The position numbers and the translations under genes were made by a program. DNA of 64,000 nucleotides, taken from NCBI GenBank assembly GCA_018262575.1, contig JAGSYU010000007.1, positions 1-64,000 of the forward strand, read 5' to 3'. The DNA is from Pseudomonadota bacterium (GTDB lineage: Bacteria > Pseudomonadota > Alphaproteobacteria > Rhizobiales > Pleomorphomonadaceae). Shown one piece after another: positions 52,942-64,000 of this stretch. Every line of letters starts with the position of its first letter. Position 1 is the stretch's first letter. The notes beneath the pieces are model-generated. The model was not told the origin of the DNA. It was given only the letters and a program-made list of their open reading frames with translations, and made no database searches.

Positions 52942-53301
52942 ATGTCCCTCAAGATCCGTCTCGCCCGTGGCGGCGCCAAGAAGCGCCCGCACTACTCGAT
53001 CGTCATCGCCGACGCCCGCTCGCCGCGCGACGGCCGCTTCATCGAGAAGATCGGCACCTTCGATCCGATGCTGGCCGATGATGCCGAGAACCGCGTCTCG
53101 CTCAACACCGAGCGCGCCAAGTACTGGCTCGACCAGGGCGCCCAGCCGACCGACCGCGTGCTTCGCTTCCTCGATAAGGCGGGTCTCGCCAATCGGCCGG
53201 ACCGCAGCAATCCCAAGAAGGCCGAGCCGGGCGAGCGGGCCAAGGAGCGCGCTGCCGAGCGTGCCGAGAAGGCTGCCGCCGTCGAGGCTCCGACCGAGTG
53301 A
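52942..53301 (+). CDS. rpsP: 30S ribosomal protein S16
   Basis: [44 protein letters not shown]. Confidence 0.97.
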   Translation: MSLKIRLARGGAKKRPHYSIVIADARSPRDGRFIEKIGTFDPMLADDAENRVSLNTERAKYWLDQGAQPTDRVLRFLDKAGLANRPDRSNPKKAEPGERAKERAAERAEKAAAVEAPTE

Positions 53302-53324
53302 TTTCGGCCTGATACCATCTTTCA

Positions 53325-53358
53325 GGGACCGTCCCGCCCCGCGGGGCGGTCCTTTTTC
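53325..53358 (+). terminator. Rho-independent terminator/attenuator rpsP-rimM
   Basis: GGACCGtcCCGCCCCGCGGGGCGGTCC followed by TTTTTC. Confidence 0.75.
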
Positions 53359-53375
53359 ATTGTCGGAGACCCGCC

Positions 53376-53921
53376 GTGGCCGAGCCGCAGAAGTCCATCC
53401 TGATCGCCGAGATCGGCGCCGCTCATGGCGTGCGCGGCGAAGTGCGCGTCAAGGCGTATACCGCCGATCCCCTGGGGATTGCCGATTACGGTCCGCTCCA
53501 TGACGGTCGAGGCGGCGTCTTCCGCGTGAAGTCGCTGAGGCATCTGAAAGACGACATGCTGGTCGTCGCCTTCGACGGCGTGACCGATCGGACCACTGCC
53601 GAAAAACTCACCCGCACGAAGCTCTACGTCGCGCGTTCGATGTTGCCGCCGCCGGACGAGGATGAATTCTACCACGTCGATCTTGTCGGTCTTGCCGTCG
53701 AGACAGTCTCCGGCGAGCCGGTTGGCACCGTGGTCGGGGTGGCCAACTTCGGGGCCGACGATCTCCTCGACGTACGGCGCCCGGGCGGTTCGTCGGTCTA
53801 TGTGCCGTTCAGCCGCGCCGTGGTGCCAACCCTCGATTTCTCCGCCGGCAAGGCAATCATCGTGCCCCCGGAGGGGCTCCTCGATGAGGGGGGTGAACCG
53901 GAGGGGGAGGAGGCATCGTGA
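53376..53921 (+). CDS. rimM: ribosome maturation factor RimM
   Basis: [52 protein letters not shown]. Confidence 0.95.
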   Translation: MAEPQKSILIAEIGAAHGVRGEVRVKAYTADPLGIADYGPLHDGRGGVFRVKSLRHLKDDMLVVAFDGVTDRTTAEKLTRTKLYVARSMLPPPDEDEFYHVDLVGLAVETVSGEPVGTVVGVANFGADDLLDVRRPGGSSVYVPFSRAVVPTLDFSAGKAIIVPPEGLLDEGGEPEGEEAS

Positions 53922-54628
53922 CCGGCTTTGCCGCCGATGTGCTGACGCTCTATCCGGAGATGTTTCCCGGTCCCCTCGGGGCAAGCCTTGCCGGCCGGGC
54001 GCTCGCCGAGGGGGGCTGGTCTCTGAGAGCAACGCAGATTCGCGACTCGGCGGAAGGCCGGCACCGCAACGTCGATGACACGCCGGCCGGCGGTGGCCCC
54101 GGCATGGTGATGCGTGCCGACGTGCTCTCTCGCGCCATCGATGCGGTGTCGCCGCCCGACGATCCTCGGCCGCGCCTGCTGATGACGCCGCGTGGGGCGC
54201 CGCTTCGGCAAGCGCGCGTGCGGGAGCTCGCTGCCGGGCCCGGCGTCGTCGTTGTCTGCGGCCGCTTCGAGGGAGTCGACGAGCGGCTGATCGGCCGGCG
54301 CCGGCTCGAGGAGATATCGATCGGCGATTATGTGTTGTCGGGCGGCGAAGTGGCGGCCATCGTGCTCCTCGACGCCGTGGTGCGCCTGTTGCCCGGCGTG
54401 ATGGGCAACGACCTCTCCGGCCTAACCGAGAGCTTCGAGGGCGGGCTCCTTGAACACGCCCAGTATACCCGGCCGCCGGTCTTCGAGGACCAGGCCATTC
54501 CGCCGGTGCTGCTGTCGGGCGACCACGCCAAGGTGAACGCTTGGCGCCGCGCCGACGCCGAACGGACGACGCGCGAGCGGCGACCGGACCTATGGGCGGC
54601 GCATTGCGCGGCTGAAGGCCGGAAATGA
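53918..54628 (+). CDS. trmD: tRNA (guanosine(37)-N1)-methyltransferase TrmD
   Basis: [49 protein letters not shown]. Confidence 0.96.
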   Translation: MTGFAADVLTLYPEMFPGPLGASLAGRALAEGGWSLRATQIRDSAEGRHRNVDDTPAGGGPGMVMRADVLSRAIDAVSPPDDPRPRLLMTPRGAPLRQARVRELAAGPGVVVVCGRFEGVDERLIGRRRLEEISIGDYVLSGGEVAAIVLLDAVVRLLPGVMGNDLSGLTESFEGGLLEHAQYTRPPVFEDQAIPPVLLSGDHAKVNAWRRADAERTTRERRPDLWAAHCAAEGRK

Positions 54629-54786
54629 CGGCTTTTTGCCAAAGAATCTGGTGGGAAGTGGTCGACAAACCGGTCCGGCTCGTGTAGGAACCCGGCCGAT
54701 AGTTGATTGACGCATTCGCCCCTTCGTTCCAATGTGACGATGTCTCGGGCGCTCTGGTCGGCTCAGGAAGAAGAAGGAATTCAAAG

Positions 54787-55191
54787 ATGAGCAAGATCAT
54801 CCTGGAGCTCGAGGCTGAGCAGATGGCCGTGGTCAAGGCCCAGCGCGAGCTGCCCAAGTTTTCCCCCGGCGACACCGTTCGCGTCAACGTGAAGGTTACC
54901 GAAGGCACCCGCACCCGCGTGCAGGCCTATGAGGGCGTCTGCATCGCCCGCAAGGGTGGCGGCCTCAACGAGAGCTTCACCGTTCGCAAGATTTCCTATG
55001 GCGAAGGCGTCGAGCGCGTCTTCCCGCTCTACTCGCCGATGATCGATTCGCTCGACGTGGTGCGCCGCGGCAAGGTGCGCCGGGCCAAGCTCTACTATCT
55101 GCGCGACCTGCGCGGCAAGGCGGCCCGTATCTTCGAGGCGACCAACGCTCGCGCCCGCAAGCTCAACGACGACGCCAAGGCCGCCAAGTGA
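54787..55191 (+). CDS. rplS: 50S ribosomal protein L19
   Basis: [60 protein letters not shown]; start trimmed. Confidence 0.97.
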   Translation: MSKIILELEAEQMAVVKAQRELPKFSPGDTVRVNVKVTEGTRTRVQAYEGVCIARKGGGLNESFTVRKISYGEGVERVFPLYSPMIDSLDVVRRGKVRRAKLYYLRDLRGKAARIFEATNARARKLNDDAKAAK

Positions 55192-55271
55192 ATTCAGCCA
55201 GCGGCTGACCGATATTTCTGGCCCGCGTGCATCCGCTCGCGGGCCTTTTCACGTCGGAGACCCAGAAGCCC

Positions 55272-56084
55272 ATGCGACAGGTCAAGATCGCCACCTGGAA
55301 CATCAATTCCGTCCGCATGCGTCGGCTCATCGTCGAGCGGCTGCTCAACGAGGCGGCGCCGGATGTGCTGTTCCTGCAGGAGACCAAGTGCCAGGATGGC
55401 CAGTTTCCGGCCGCCGATTTTCGCAAGCTTGGTTATGAGCATGTGGCGTTGAACGGTGGTCGCGGTGGCTACCACGGCGTCGGCATCGTGTCGCGCCTGC
55501 CGCTCAGCGATGTCCGTGTCCACGAATTCTGCGACAAGATCGGCGATCCGCGCCATATCTCGGCGGTCATCGGAGAAGGCAATGCCGCGTTCCGTGTCCA
55601 TAACTTCTACGTGCCGGCCGGTGGCGACGAGCCGGACGTCGCCGTCAACCCGAAGTTCGAGCACAAGCTGCGCTTCCTCGACGAAATGAAGGACTTCCTG
55701 CCAACCGCGGGGGAGGGGGTGCCGGATGTGGTGGTCGGCGATCTCAACGTTGCCCCGCATGAGCACGATGTCTGGTCGCACAAGGCGCTCCTCAAGATCG
55801 TCAGCCACACGCCGATCGAATGCGAGAAGCTTGAGGCGGTCCGGGCCGCTGTCGGTTACGTCGATATTGCCCGGCGGTTCGTGCCGCTTCAGGAAAAGCT
55901 CTATTCCTGGTGGAGCTACAGGGCCAAGGACTGGCGGGCGGCCGACAAGGGACGGCGGCTCGACCACATCTGGGCGCATCCGAGTCTCGCCGAGCGGATG
56001 AGCGACTTCCGCGTCCTGAAAGACGCGCGCGATTGGGACCGCCCCTCCGACCACGCGCCGGTGACGGTTACCATCGAAGTTTGA
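55272..56084 (+). CDS. xthA: exodeoxyribonuclease III
   Basis: MRQVKIATWNINSVRMR; FLQETKCQDGQFP; RLDHIWAHPSL; SDHAPVTVTIEV. Confidence 0.95.
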   Translation: MRQVKIATWNINSVRMRRLIVERLLNEAAPDVLFLQETKCQDGQFPAADFRKLGYEHVALNGGRGGYHGVGIVSRLPLSDVRVHEFCDKIGDPRHISAVIGEGNAAFRVHNFYVPAGGDEPDVAVNPKFEHKLRFLDEMKDFLPTAGEGVPDVVVGDLNVAPHEHDVWSHKALLKIVSHTPIECEKLEAVRAAVGYVDIARRFVPLQEKLYSWWSYRAKDWRAADKGRRLDHIWAHPSLAERMSDFRVLKDARDWDRPSDHAPVTVTIEV

Positions 56085-56332
56085 TGTCCGACGAGGGCGC
56101 CGCGCCCCACCACCTCGGAAGCCGCCTCGGCGTCTCCCGGCGGGAATAAGGCAACTTCGCCCGAGGAAACCACGTGGGCGCAATCGGCCCGATCGCCAGC
56201 CGAATAGAGGCGCTGACCATCTCGGAAATCGCGGCTTTCCGCCGAAAATGCCAGAAGGCGCAACTTGTCCTCCGTGAAGTCGGAGAGCATAGGCACCGTG
56301 CCGAGCAGTTTGATATCGGTCTCGAGACTCAT
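55916..56332 (-). pseudogene. C-terminally truncated cyclic-nucleotide-binding-domain protein, frame running antisense into xthA
   Basis: MSLETDIKLLGTVPMLSDFTEDKLRLLAFSAESRDFRDGQRLYSAGDRADCAHVVSSGEVALFPPGDAEAASEVVGRGALVG then non-homologous sequence that is antisense of xthA. Confidence 0.75.
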
Positions 56333-56498
56333 GAATGGCCTGACGCGAGCGGGCGGGTGGCGACGGACCTGCCGGTCAAGCGCCACCCACGCGGCGCTTG
56401 ACGCAGATTCCCTAGCATGCCGCCCGCTGAAGGTTAACCGCCCAATCTCCGGCCCGCCGGTGGCGGCCGGGTTTTCCACGCCGAAGGGCTGCCAAAGC

Positions 56499-57182
56499 TC
56501 AAGGTACCAGCTTGTAGCCGCCGCCCTCGGTGATCAGAAGCTGGGCGTTGGCCGGGTCCTTCTCGATCTTCTGGCGCAGCCGATAGATGTGCGTCTCGAG
56601 GGTGTGGGTGGTGATGCCGGCGTTGTAGCCCCAGACCTCGTGCAGCAGCACGTCACGCGTGATCACCTTGTCTCCAGCCCGATAAAGGAACTTCAGGATC
56701 GACGTTTCTTTTTCGGTGAGGCGGATCTTGCCGCCCTTGCCGTCGACCAGAAGCTTGGCCGAGGGACGGAAGGTGTAGGGGCCGATGGTGAACACCGCCT
56801 CTTCCGACTGCTCGTGCTGGCGGAGCTGGGCGCGCACGCGGGCGAGGAGAACGGCGAACTTGAAGGGCTTGGCGACGTAGTCGTTGGCGCCGGCCTCAAG
56901 GCCGAGGATCTGGTCGCTGTCGGTGTCGTGGCCGGTCAGCATGATCACCGGCGCGGCGAATCCACCCTTTCGGAGGATTTTGACTGCCTCGCGTCCGTCC
57001 ATGTCGGGCAAGCCGACATCCATCAGCACGAGGTCGACGTGGGCAGAGCGGGCGGCCTGCATGCCCTTGGTGGCGGTTTCTGCCTCAAGCGGCTCGAATT
57101 CTTCGAACAGCGATAGCTGTTCGACCAGCGCTTCGCGGAGGTCAGGGTCGTCGTCGACGATCAGGATTTTTCGAGCGGTCAT
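56499..57182 (-). CDS. OmpR-family response regulator
   Basis: MTARKILIVDDDPDLREAL; LVLMDVGLPDMDGREAV; winged helix HEVWGYNAGITTHTLETHIYRLRQKIE; start trimmed. Confidence 0.92.
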   Translation of the reverse strand: MTARKILIVDDDPDLREALVEQLSLFEEFEPLEAETATKGMQAARSAHVDLVLMDVGLPDMDGREAVKILRKGGFAAPVIMLTGHDTDSDQILGLEAGANDYVAKPFKFAVLLARVRAQLRQHEQSEEAVFTIGPYTFRPSAKLLVDGKGGKIRLTEKETSILKFLYRAGDKVITRDVLLHEVWGYNAGITTHTLETHIYRLRQKIEKDPANAQLLITEGGGYKLVP

Positions 57183-57356
57183 GTCATCCCCGTCAAAGAT
57201 GATCGCCGCCAGCGCCCGATACCTCGCCTTGAGGTGCATTGCGCAAGCTTGGCGATTCATCCGATCTCTGCCAGATTATCACGGCGGATCGGATACTTCA
57301 CAAAATTATACCGTCTGTCGGTCCTTCGCGACCAACTGTCAAGCAAGGCGGAAAAT

Positions 57357-57908
57357 ATGCACGGCAAGTTGAAACCGAAGGGGCTATCGCTCACGCGCCT
57401 TCACGTTCGCGTGAGGTCGTCTCATGCTACTCTCGGGCGGCTTTTCGGTGGCGGCGTCGACGTGGCGGCGATCATTGGCCGGTCGGGGTTGACGGCGCTG
57501 AAACGGGAGGGCGACGGAGCGAGCCCGCGCGGCCGCTTTCGCATCATCGGCGGCTTCTACCGACCGGACCGTTTTGGAGCGCCGCCGCGGTCCGGCATTC
57601 CGCTGCGTCCACTCCGGGCGGCCGATGGCTGGTGCGATGATCCCGCCGATCGCAATTACAACCGGCCGGTCCGACGGCCCTATCCGAACAGTCACGAGGC
57701 GATGTGGCGCAGCGACCATGTTTATGACGTGGTGCTGGTGCTCGACATCAACCTCAGGCCGCGCGTTCGTGGTCGCGGCAGTGCGATCTTCTTCCATCTG
57801 GCACGTCCGGATTCCGGCCCCACGGCCGGCTGCCTGGCCGTGAGCCGAGCCGATATGGTGAAACTCCTGCCGCGGCTGTCGACGCGGACGGTGATTGCTT
57901 TCGGCTGA
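57357..57908 (+). CDS. L,D-transpeptidase (YkuD) family protein
   Basis: GSAIFFHLARPDSGPTAGCLAVSRADM catalytic-type motif HxxxxxxGPTxGCxA. Confidence 0.85.
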   Translation: MHGKLKPKGLSLTRLHVRVRSSHATLGRLFGGGVDVAAIIGRSGLTALKREGDGASPRGRFRIIGGFYRPDRFGAPPRSGIPLRPLRAADGWCDDPADRNYNRPVRRPYPNSHEAMWRSDHVYDVVLVLDINLRPRVRGRGSAIFFHLARPDSGPTAGCLAVSRADMVKLLPRLSTRTVIAFG

Positions 57909-57915
57909 GGCGGAA

Positions 57916-59145
57916 TCAGATCGGCTCGCCGGCCACGAGGCGGGGTACCGGTCCCGGCGCGCCGGCGGCGGCGTCGGCAAACAGGCGTTTGACCGATGGC
58001 AGCCGGTCGACCAGGCTGAGACCGAAATCGCGGATCAGCCGCAGTGGCATGACATCGTTGGAAAACAGTCGGTTGAGCCCGTCGGTCATGACGGCCATGC
58101 GCAGCGTGTCGAACCCACGCCAGCGTTGATACTCGTCGAGCACATCGGCGGCACCGGGATCCCGACCGGCCCGCAGCGCGCCGGCTACCACTTCGGCCAG
58201 TGCCGCTGCGTCCTTGAAGCCGAGGTTGAGACCTTGGCCGGCGATCGGATGGATGGCGTGGGCCGCATCACCGATCAGCGCCAGACGGTTGGCGGTAAAA
58301 CGGCGGGCTAGCGTCAAGCCGAGCGGGAAGGCTTGCCGCCGGCCGACGAGGCGCAGCTCGCCGAGGCGGTGGCCCAGGCGACGGACGAGCTCAGTGTCGA
58401 ACAGGAATGGCTCGCCGCAGACGAGGCGATCCGCGATGTCGGTTCGCTCTGTCCAGACCAGCGACGAGCGGCGGCCGCCCTTGAGCGGCAGCACGGCAAA
58501 GGGACCGGCCGGCAGGAAGTGCTCTTCAGCGCGACCTTCGTGCGGTCGGTCGTGCTCGATCGTGGCGACGACACCCGACTGGCCGTAGCTCCAGGAGTTG
58601 ATGCCAATGCCGGCTTCCGCGCGAAGGCGCGAGCGGGCGCCGTCGGCGGCCACCACCAGCGAGGCGACCAGCGCTCGACCGGAGCTGAGCCTCACGCGTC
58701 GGCCGCCCGGTGCCGGCTCGGTGGCCAACACACTATCGGGCGCCAGAAACTGGACGCCGTTGTGTTCGGCGGCGGCACCGAGTGCGGCGATCAGCGGACC
58801 ATTCGGCAGCATATGGGCGAGGGGATCGCCATCGTCCCGTCGCTCGAAGGTCAGGAAGACCGGGCGGATCAGATCGTCGAGGCGCGAATCGGTGACGATC
58901 ATTTCGCGCACCGGCTCAGCCTCGTTGGCGAGGCTGTCCCAGACGCCGAGAGCGGCAAGCATGCGGCGGCCGGCCGCCGCTACGGCGAAGGCGCGCAGAT
59001 CGCCGGACGCTTCGCGCCAGGGACGAGGGTCGGCGAGTGCCACGCGGGCGCCCGGCACCGAGGCGGCGATGGCGAAGGCGGCGGAAAGGCCGACGTAGCC
59101 GCCGCCAACGATCAGCACATCCACTCTTTCGACAGTCTCGGTCAT
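57916..59145 (-). CDS. UbiH/UbiF-family FAD-dependent monooxygenase
   Basis: DVLIVGGGYVGLSAAFAIA; LIGDAAHAIHPIAGQGLNLGFKDAAALAE. Confidence 0.92.
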   Translation of the reverse strand: MTETVERVDVLIVGGGYVGLSAAFAIAASVPGARVALADPRPWREASGDLRAFAVAAAGRRMLAALGVWDSLANEAEPVREMIVTDSRLDDLIRPVFLTFERRDDGDPLAHMLPNGPLIAALGAAAEHNGVQFLAPDSVLATEPAPGGRRVRLSSGRALVASLVVAADGARSRLRAEAGIGINSWSYGQSGVVATIEHDRPHEGRAEEHFLPAGPFAVLPLKGGRRSSLVWTERTDIADRLVCGEPFLFDTELVRRLGHRLGELRLVGRRQAFPLGLTLARRFTANRLALIGDAAHAIHPIAGQGLNLGFKDAAALAEVVAGALRAGRDPGAADVLDEYQRWRGFDTLRMAVMTDGLNRLFSNDVMPLRLIRDFGLSLVDRLPSVKRLFADAAAGAPGPVPRLVAGEPI

Positions 59146-59442
59146 GTGTCTTCCCTTCCTTTTCGGCCGCGGGCGACAAGATCAGCATAGTAGGATCGCG
59201 GATAACGGCCAAGGACCGTGTGGCGACTTTATGAGCGGCAGACGCAGGGTCGATTGGATGGGTGGTGCTTCATACGGGCAATTACTGCCCAACAGATAGG
59301 CAGTCTTGAACGGCAGACCTGATTTCAAGATGGGCACATTCGACTTTTTGCCAGAGAAATGGTCAGTGCATGTCGCCCAAGCGCTGCCAAAACCGGCGGA
59401 AACAAGGCGTTTGGTTAAGAGAAAGCAGAATCTGCCGTGTGA

Positions 59443-59892
<450 letters not shown>

Positions 59893-60000
59893 CCCCATCA
59901 GGAAGCCCGACTGGGCTTTCGAGGCACACCGCCTGTTGTTCTGGCCCCCAAGGCCGCAAACGCCGGGCGGACAGTCGACAACCGATCCAAGAGGATTTCG

Positions 60001-61347
60001 ATGAAGTATCTCAAGCCACTTCTCGCGGCCGCGCCGGTGCTGGCGCTATCGGCCGCCGCGGCTTTCGCCCAGGACGCCGTTGCGCCGGTGGTCGAGGCTG
60101 CTGCTCCGGTTCCCACCGCTGATCCCGGCCATACTGCCTGGATGCTGACCTCGACGGTGCTGGTCATCATGATGACGGTGCCGGCGCTGGCGCTGTTCTA
60201 TGGCGGTCTCGTGCGGTCCAAGAACGTGCTGTCGATCCTGATGCAGTGTCTGATCGGCTTCGCAGTGATGGCCATTCTGTGGATCACCTACGGCTATTCG
60301 ATCGCCTTCACCATGCCGGGCGAGGCGACTGCCCTGTCGCCGTTCATCGGTACGCTCGACAAGGTCATGCTGGCCGGTATTGCACCCGACTCGTTGTCGG
60401 GTTCCATTCCCGAGATCGTTTTCGTCGCCTTCCAGATGACCTTCGCCTGCATTACGCCGGCGCTGATCATCGGCGCCTCTGCCGAGCGCGTTAAGTTTTC
60501 GGCGGTGATCTTCTTCCTGGTTCTGTGGTTCACCTTCGCCTATCTGCCGATGGCCCACATGGTCTGGGGCGGCGCCGGTTCCTATCTCGGCGGTACTTGG
60601 GGAGCTCTCGACTTCGCTGGCGGCACCGTGGTGCATATCAACGCCGGTATCGCTGGCCTCGTTATCGCCATCATGGGCGGCAAGCGCATCGGTCTCGGCC
60701 GTGACAACTTCGCCCCGCACAACCTGGTGCTGACCTATATCGGTGCCATGATGCTGTGGGTCGGCTGGTTCGGCTTCAACGCCGGCTCCGAGCTTGCGGC
60801 CGACGGCATCGCCGGCTACGCCCTCATCAACACCATCGTTGCCACCTCGGCGGCCGCCATCGCCTGGCCGTTCGCCGAATGGCTGACCCGTGGCCACGCC
60901 TCGTTGCTCGGTGGCGCCTCGGGCGTGGTTGCCGGCCTCGTTGCGATCACTCCGGCCTGCGGCACCGCTGGTCCGTTCGGCGCTGTGATCATCGGTCTCG
61001 CCGCTGGCGCGATCTGCTTCTGGGCTGCGACTTGGGTCAAGTCCAAGTTCGGCTATGACGACGCGCTCGACGTGTTCGGCGTCCACGGCGTCGGCGGCAT
61101 CGTCGGTGCCATCCTGACCGGCGTGTTCGCCAATCCGGCGCTCGGCGGTCTCAAGGCCGATTACGCCGGCTTCGGCACCCAGGTCACGGCGCAGATCGTC
61201 GCCGTCGTCGTCTGCATCCTGGTGTCGGGCATCGTGTCGGTGATTGCTCTCACCATCGTCAAGGCGATCGTCGGCCTCAGGGTCACCGAGACGGCCGAGC
61301 GCGAAGGCCTCGACGTCACCACCCATGGCGAACGCGCCTACAACTGA
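60001..61347 (+). CDS. amtB: ammonium transporter
   Basis: PALALFYGGLVRSKNVLSILMQCL; VHGVGGIVGAILTGVFA. Confidence 0.97.
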   Translation: MKYLKPLLAAAPVLALSAAAAFAQDAVAPVVEAAAPVPTADPGHTAWMLTSTVLVIMMTVPALALFYGGLVRSKNVLSILMQCLIGFAVMAILWITYGYSIAFTMPGEATALSPFIGTLDKVMLAGIAPDSLSGSIPEIVFVAFQMTFACITPALIIGASAERVKFSAVIFFLVLWFTFAYLPMAHMVWGGAGSYLGGTWGALDFAGGTVVHINAGIAGLVIAIMGGKRIGLGRDNFAPHNLVLTYIGAMMLWVGWFGFNAGSELAADGIAGYALINTIVATSAAAIAWPFAEWLTRGHASLLGGASGVVAGLVAITPACGTAGPFGAVIIGLAAGAICFWAATWVKSKFGYDDALDVFGVHGVGGIVGAILTGVFANPALGGLKADYAGFGTQVTAQIVAVVVCILVSGIVSVIALTIVKAIVGLRVTETAEREGLDVTTHGERAYN

Positions 61348-61953
<606 letters not shown>

Positions 61954-62071
61954 CGCGGTAACGCGGCGGCAAGGTTAAAGCGCGTTTAACCATGGATGCC
62001 TAGAGTGGCCGGCAGCAAGAAAGGTCCGGCCGCTTCCTTGGCGGCGGGCCGAATCACCCGTTGCCCGAGCC

Positions 62072-63277
62072 TTGGTGTTCATGTCGTTCCCCGTGTCGCT
62101 CCCTCTGTCGCCTTTCCAGCGTCTCGGCCGGCTGATTGCCGGCGTTGAGCCGGGGCGCCCGCCGATTGATGTCTCGGTGGGCGAACCACGCCATCCGGTG
62201 CCGGATTTCGTCGGCCCGGTGCTTTCTGCCGCGCTTGCCGATTTCGTTCGCTATCCACCGATCAAGGGCACACCGGCCTTCCGCGCTGCCGTCGCCGGCT
62301 GGGCCGAGCGGCGATTCGGGCTTGCCGCCGGCACGATCGACCGCGATGACGGCGTGTTGCCGCTCAATGGCTCACGCGAGGGTCTGTTCCATGCGACGCT
62401 CACCGCCGTGCGCCTCGCCGGATCGGCCAAGGGCGCGCGTCCGGCCATCCTGCTGCCCAACCCCTTTTATGCGGTCTATGCCGCCGCCGCCGAGGCGGCC
62501 GGTGCCGAGCCGGTTCTGGTCGCCGCCAACCTCGAGGATGGCTTCCTGCCGCGCTTTGAGACGCTGCCGGTTGATCTTCTCGCCCGAACCGTTGCTGCCT
62601 TCCATGCCAGCCCGGCCAATCCGCAAGGGGCGGTGGCCGACCTTGAAAGACTGAATGGCCTCGTTCGGCTGGCGCGCCGCCATGGCTTTCTTTTGTTTTC
62701 CGATGAATGCTATTCGGAAATCTGGCGCGGCCGGGCACCGGACGGCGTACTCGCCGCGGCGCTCAGCGTCGGCGGCGATCTCACCGGCGTCGTCGCCTTC
62801 AACTCGCTTTCCAAGCGTTCCAATCTTGCCGGCGCCCGGTGCGGCTTCGCCATCGGCGATCCCGCCTTTCTGAGAAGCTGGGCGGCCCTGCGCAACGTCA
62901 CGGCGCCGCAGGTGCCGATGCCGATCCAGGCCGTGGCCGTGGCCGCGCTTGCCGACGAGGCGCACGTGATCGAAAACCGCCGCCTTTACGACCTGAAATA
63001 CGCGGCGGCTGCCGAGATTCTCGGCGACCGCTTTCCAGACCTCGTACCGCCCGGCGGCTTCTTCCTGTGGCTCGATGTGAGCCGCTGGGGCGGCGGTGAG
63101 GATGTGACGGCCCGGCTCTGGAAAGAGGCGGGCGTCAAGGTGGTGCCCGGCGGCTATTTGTCGGCGTCCGGTGCCGACGGCATCAACCCCGGCAGCGGTT
63201 TCATCCGCATCGCCATGGTTGAAAGCGTTGAGACAAGTTGCGAGGCGCTCAGCCGTCTCTCGGAGGTTCTGTCATGA
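62072..63277 (+). CDS. class I/II aminotransferase (possibly succinyldiaminopimelate transaminase, DapC-like)
   Basis: LNGSREGLFHATLTAVRLA; FHASPANPQGAVADL; SDECYSEIWRG; FNSLSKRSNLAGARCGF. Confidence 0.88.
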   Translation: MVFMSFPVSLPLSPFQRLGRLIAGVEPGRPPIDVSVGEPRHPVPDFVGPVLSAALADFVRYPPIKGTPAFRAAVAGWAERRFGLAAGTIDRDDGVLPLNGSREGLFHATLTAVRLAGSAKGARPAILLPNPFYAVYAAAAEAAGAEPVLVAANLEDGFLPRFETLPVDLLARTVAAFHASPANPQGAVADLERLNGLVRLARRHGFLLFSDECYSEIWRGRAPDGVLAAALSVGGDLTGVVAFNSLSKRSNLAGARCGFAIGDPAFLRSWAALRNVTAPQVPMPIQAVAVAALADEAHVIENRRLYDLKYAAAAEILGDRFPDLVPPGGFFLWLDVSRWGGGEDVTARLWKEAGVKVVPGGYLSASGADGINPGSGFIRIAMVESVETSCEALSRLSEVLS

Positions 63278-64000
63278 GAGCAGAGATGAGAACCAGTCCC
63301 CGGCTTCGCGAGTCCGGCGGTCGTCTCGACGGACCTTACGAGCCGCGACCGGCCAATGCCCGCCGTTCCGCCAATCTCAAGGACCTCGACCAGCGACAGC
63401 GGCGGGCGGCGCCAAGCCGCGAGGATCGCCTCCGGCAGGCCATGCTTCGCAACATCGCGGGCGCTTCCGGCCTGATGCTGATCGCCAGCGTCGCGACACT
63501 GTCGGCGGCGCTTGCCACCTGGTCGGTGGACGATCCGAGCTGGAGCCACATTGCCGAAGGGCCGACGCGCAACGTCATGGGATCGGCCGGCGCGGTGATC
63601 GCTGACTTGATCATGCAGCTCATCGGTCTCAACGCCGCGCTGTTCTTGGCGCCGGTTGTTATCTGGGGCTGGCAGCTGACCATCGGCCGCATCCCGCACG
63701 TGGCGCGAAATCGGCTGGTCGGCTGGCTGATCGGTACACTGATCGGCGCCGCCTTCATGGGTGCTCTGCCGCCAACCACCGGGTGGCCGTTGCCGACCGG
63801 TCTCGGCGGGGCTATCGGCGACCTCATGCTGCAATTGCCGGCCGCCTTCAACAACGGCGTTCTCACCGACACACTGCGCCTCATCGTGCTGATCGTGACG
63901 GGCCCGCTGGCGCTCGCCGCCATGATCTACGCGTCCGGCGTGCCTGGTCACCGTATCGCGGCCTCAGCGGCGTCCGTCGACGACGAGGACGACGACGAGG
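63274..64000 (+). CDS. ftsK: DNA translocase FtsK, N-terminal membrane domain (truncated by window end)
   Basis: ATG at 63274, open to window end; multi-TM N-terminus ATWSVDDPSWSHIAEGPTRNVMGSAGAVIADLIMQLIGLNAALFLAPVVIWGWQL. Confidence 0.85.
   Translation, partial: MRAEMRTSPRLRESGGRLDGPYEPRPANARRSANLKDLDQRQRRAAPSREDRLRQAMLRNIAGASGLMLIASVATLSAALATWSVDDPSWSHIAEGPTRNVMGSAGAVIADLIMQLIGLNAALFLAPVVIWGWQLTIGRIPHVARNRLVGWLIGTLIGAAFMGALPPTTGWPLPTGLGGAIGDLMLQLPAAFNNGVLTDTLRLIVLIVTGPLALAAMIYASGVPGHRIAASAASVDDEDDDE

Noticed and set aside
53322-54914. 530-aa minus-strand ORF over rimM/trmD
   Set aside because: R/A/P/G-rich shadow ORF; both sense genes are clear
60046-61326. 426-aa minus-strand ORF opposite amtB
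   Set aside because: Shadow ORF; amtB is unambiguous

Overview
GC-rich alphaproteobacterial chromosome segment, most likely Hyphomicrobiales judged from gene content and protein style. It is mostly housekeeping genes. No CRISPR array, transposase, prophage, tRNA or rRNA could be supported by eye.

Main blocks:
- rph-rdgB-hemW
- secB/fxsA/Tim44/mltA/smr
- ppk2 divergent from phoR-pstSCAB-phoU-phoB
- coaBC-dut-cysK
- dnaQ-coaE-aroE-maf-ppsR divergent from hemE-hemJ-rho-mnmE-mnmG-rsmG-parA-parB
- lolA/ispZ and ccmG-ccmD-ccmC-ftsY-mtaB-dapF
- ffh-chorismate mutase-rpsP-rimM-trmD-rplS-xthA
- glnK-amtB-glnK
- an aminotransferase followed by the 5' end of ftsK

Most interesting signals:
1. A strong candidate chromosomal replication origin in the ppsR/hemE intergenic region, with DnaA-box-like 9-mers, two exact TTAA-N7-TTAA CtrA-type boxes and GANTC sites. 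Two parS sites lie 3-5 kb away.
2. A dispersed imperfect palindrome, roughly GATTCGcTTCCGnAnCGAATC, recurring about seven times across 25-41 kb around that origin.
3. A dapF reading frame that appears to lack an internal in-frame block right after the ACGN active-site motif.
4. A cyclic-nucleotide-binding-domain gene truncated into the 3' end of xthA.

I did not find a convincing wholly new multigene system.
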